Source: Thermoplasmata archaeon (GTDB lineage: Archaea > Thermoplasmatota > Thermoplasmata > Lutacidiplasmatales > UBA184). Taken from it: DNA of 7,226 nt. The DNA is taken from positions 1 to 7,226 of the forward strand of contig JASHUV010000118.1 in assembly GCA_030039825.1 (NCBI GenBank). The letters run 5' to 3'. The notes below the pieces were generated by a model, which was given only the letters and a program-made list of their open reading frames with translations, did no database searches and was not told the origin of the DNA. Shown here in pieces: positions 6,421 through 7,226 of the stretch (the stretch's first letter is position 1; each line of letters opens with the position of its first letter). The position numbers and the translations under genes were made by a program.

Positions 6421-7226
6421 ATGAACGAAGGCAAGAGCGGGCTCGGAACGAGCGACGAACGGACGCCGAGGGCGACGTGGGCGCGGGCCGCGCTCCTCGT
6501 CCTGATCGGCGTAATTATCGTGGTCGAGGTCGGGGCGATCTCCGGCCAGGGGCTCACCTCCTCGAACGGGGTGACGGAACAGCTTCTCACCGGGGTCTCC
6601 GCCCCCGACGGCGGCACCGCCGGCCTCACCTCGGCGCTCTCGACGTCCACCTACACGCCGCTTCAGCTCAGCATCGGGGCCGTCCCCCACGCCATCTGCG
6701 AGGACGACGAACCGCTCTGTCCCGCGCAGGAGGGGGAGAGCGTCGTGACCCTGACGGCCGCGGCGCCGAACACCGGGATCGCCACGTGGCCGTCGGTCCA
6801 GGTCGCCTTCGTCATCGAGACGACGCTCTACGACGGCGTCTACGACCCCTCCGTGGGGGACCCCGGGCACGACGAGTGCGCGATGAAGGAGAACGTGCCG
6901 TGCGAGGAGTCCGACGGCGTGCCGTTCTTCGTCGCCCACGCCCAGCAGATCGCGAACGGCATCGCCGCCGCGAACCCCCACTCGAACGTCAGCTTCGCGA
7001 TGGTCGACTACTTCGCGAGCCAGGACGCCCACGACGACGGGGACGGCTCCGAGTACCACGTCGACATTCCCCAGTTCATCCCGGCGTCGGCGTTCGGCGG
7101 GCAGGTGCAGGCCTCGTTCCAGGCGACCGTCCTCGGGGGCGGGTACATCTACTCCGACTCCGACTTCTCCGACAACATCCTCCACTCCTCGGTGATTACG
7201 GCGCTCTTCGGCACGATCATCGGGAG
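6421..7226 (+). CDS. Membrane-tethered protein with a divergent VWA-like domain (3' truncated)
   Basis: The gene starts at ATG 6421 behind GGAGGT and is open for 268 codons to the window edge. Residues 1-20 are polar with several basic residues; about 21-40 (ARAALLVLIGVIIVVEVGAI) are one hydrophobic helix, so the rest should lie outside the cell. Residues 41-120 are a Ser/Thr/Gly-rich stem with C93 and C100 (CEDDEPLC). From about 126 the pattern resembles a von Willebrand factor A fold: strand VQVAFVIETTLYDG (127-139) at the place of the DxSxS metal-binding loop, an acidic insert with C153 and C161, a helix at about 167-185 (FFVAHAQQIANGIAAA), and strand NVSFAMVDYFAS (189-200). An acidic loop DDGDGSE and a further helix near FSDNILHSSVITALFG follow. 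The first metal-binding residue would be Glu133 instead of Asp, so metal binding is uncertain. The 36-nt gap and shared surface location tie it to the giant gene. The VWA call is by pattern only; an unrelated Rossmann-like fold is possible. Confidence 0.85.
   Translation, partial: MNEGKSGLGTSDERTPRATWARAALLVLIGVIIVVEVGAISGQGLTSSNGVTEQLLTGVSAPDGGTAGLTSALSTSTYTPLQLSIGAVPHAICEDDEPLCPAQEGESVVTLTAAAPNTGIATWPSVQVAFVIETTLYDGVYDPSVGDPGHDECAMKENVPCEESDGVPFFVAHAQQIANGIAAANPHSNVSFAMVDYFASQDAHDDGDGSEYHVDIPQFIPASAFGGQVQASFQATVLGGGYIYSDSDFSDNILHSSVITALFGTIIG

Noticed and set aside
3349..7185. A 1278-codon open frame on the minus strand, and a similar 778-codon one at 805-3141
   Set aside because: Both lie antisense to the clear + strand genes and translate to Arg/Asp/Gly/Val-rich, low-complexity chains with no domains, membrane segments or start signals. 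Long antisense frames are expected where the coding strand has G or C at nearly every third position.
1..7226. CRISPR array, tRNA, rRNA or mobile element
   Set aside because: No regularly spaced identical DNA repeats, tRNA-like cloverleaf, rRNA motif, transposase or terminal inverted repeats were seen; the repeats in the giant gene are conserved only at protein level.

Overview
The window looks like a piece of a high-GC archaeal genome. The evidence is a TATA-like box centred about 27 nt before a start codon that has no Shine-Dalgarno sequence (a leaderless arrangement), a strong GGAGGT site before the next gene in the same transcription unit, and very large cell-surface proteins with C-terminal membrane anchors and many N-glycosylation sequons. 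Wobble positions are almost all G or C. Long surface proteins built from carboxypeptidase-regulatory-like beta-sandwich domains, in a GC-rich archaeal setting, make me think of soil or subsurface Thermoplasmatota, but this placement is inference and no marker gene is present.

Layout, all on the + strand. (1) Positions 1-213 hold the last 70 codons of a membrane protein with one transmembrane helix and a short cytoplasmic tail. (2) Positions 214-426 are a non-coding gap with GC-rich palindromes after the stop codon and an AT-rich promoter near its right end. (3) Positions 427-6384 encode a 1985-residue surface protein. It has an N-terminal membrane segment, an Ala/Pro/Ser linker, some beta-rich N-terminal and central modules, about thirteen consecutive 84-119-residue beta-sandwich modules of carboxypeptidase regulatory (CarboxypepD_reg/CNA-B-like) type, and a C-terminal membrane anchor with an RR stop-transfer motif. 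(4) Thirty-six bases later, behind a GGAGGT site, a second membrane-tethered gene starts at 6421 and runs off the end. Its 268 visible residues show a transmembrane helix followed by what looks like a divergent von Willebrand factor A (VWA) fold.

Working together: the giant protein and the VWA-like protein are probably co-transcribed and both lie outside the membrane. A long, glycosylated, disulfide-stapled stalk next to a putative binding domain suggests a surface adhesion or cell-envelope system. That function is inferred from architecture and neighbourhood only. No RNA genes, mobile elements, CRISPR arrays or minus-strand genes are supported. The very long minus-strand and alternative-frame open readings are shadows caused by high GC content.
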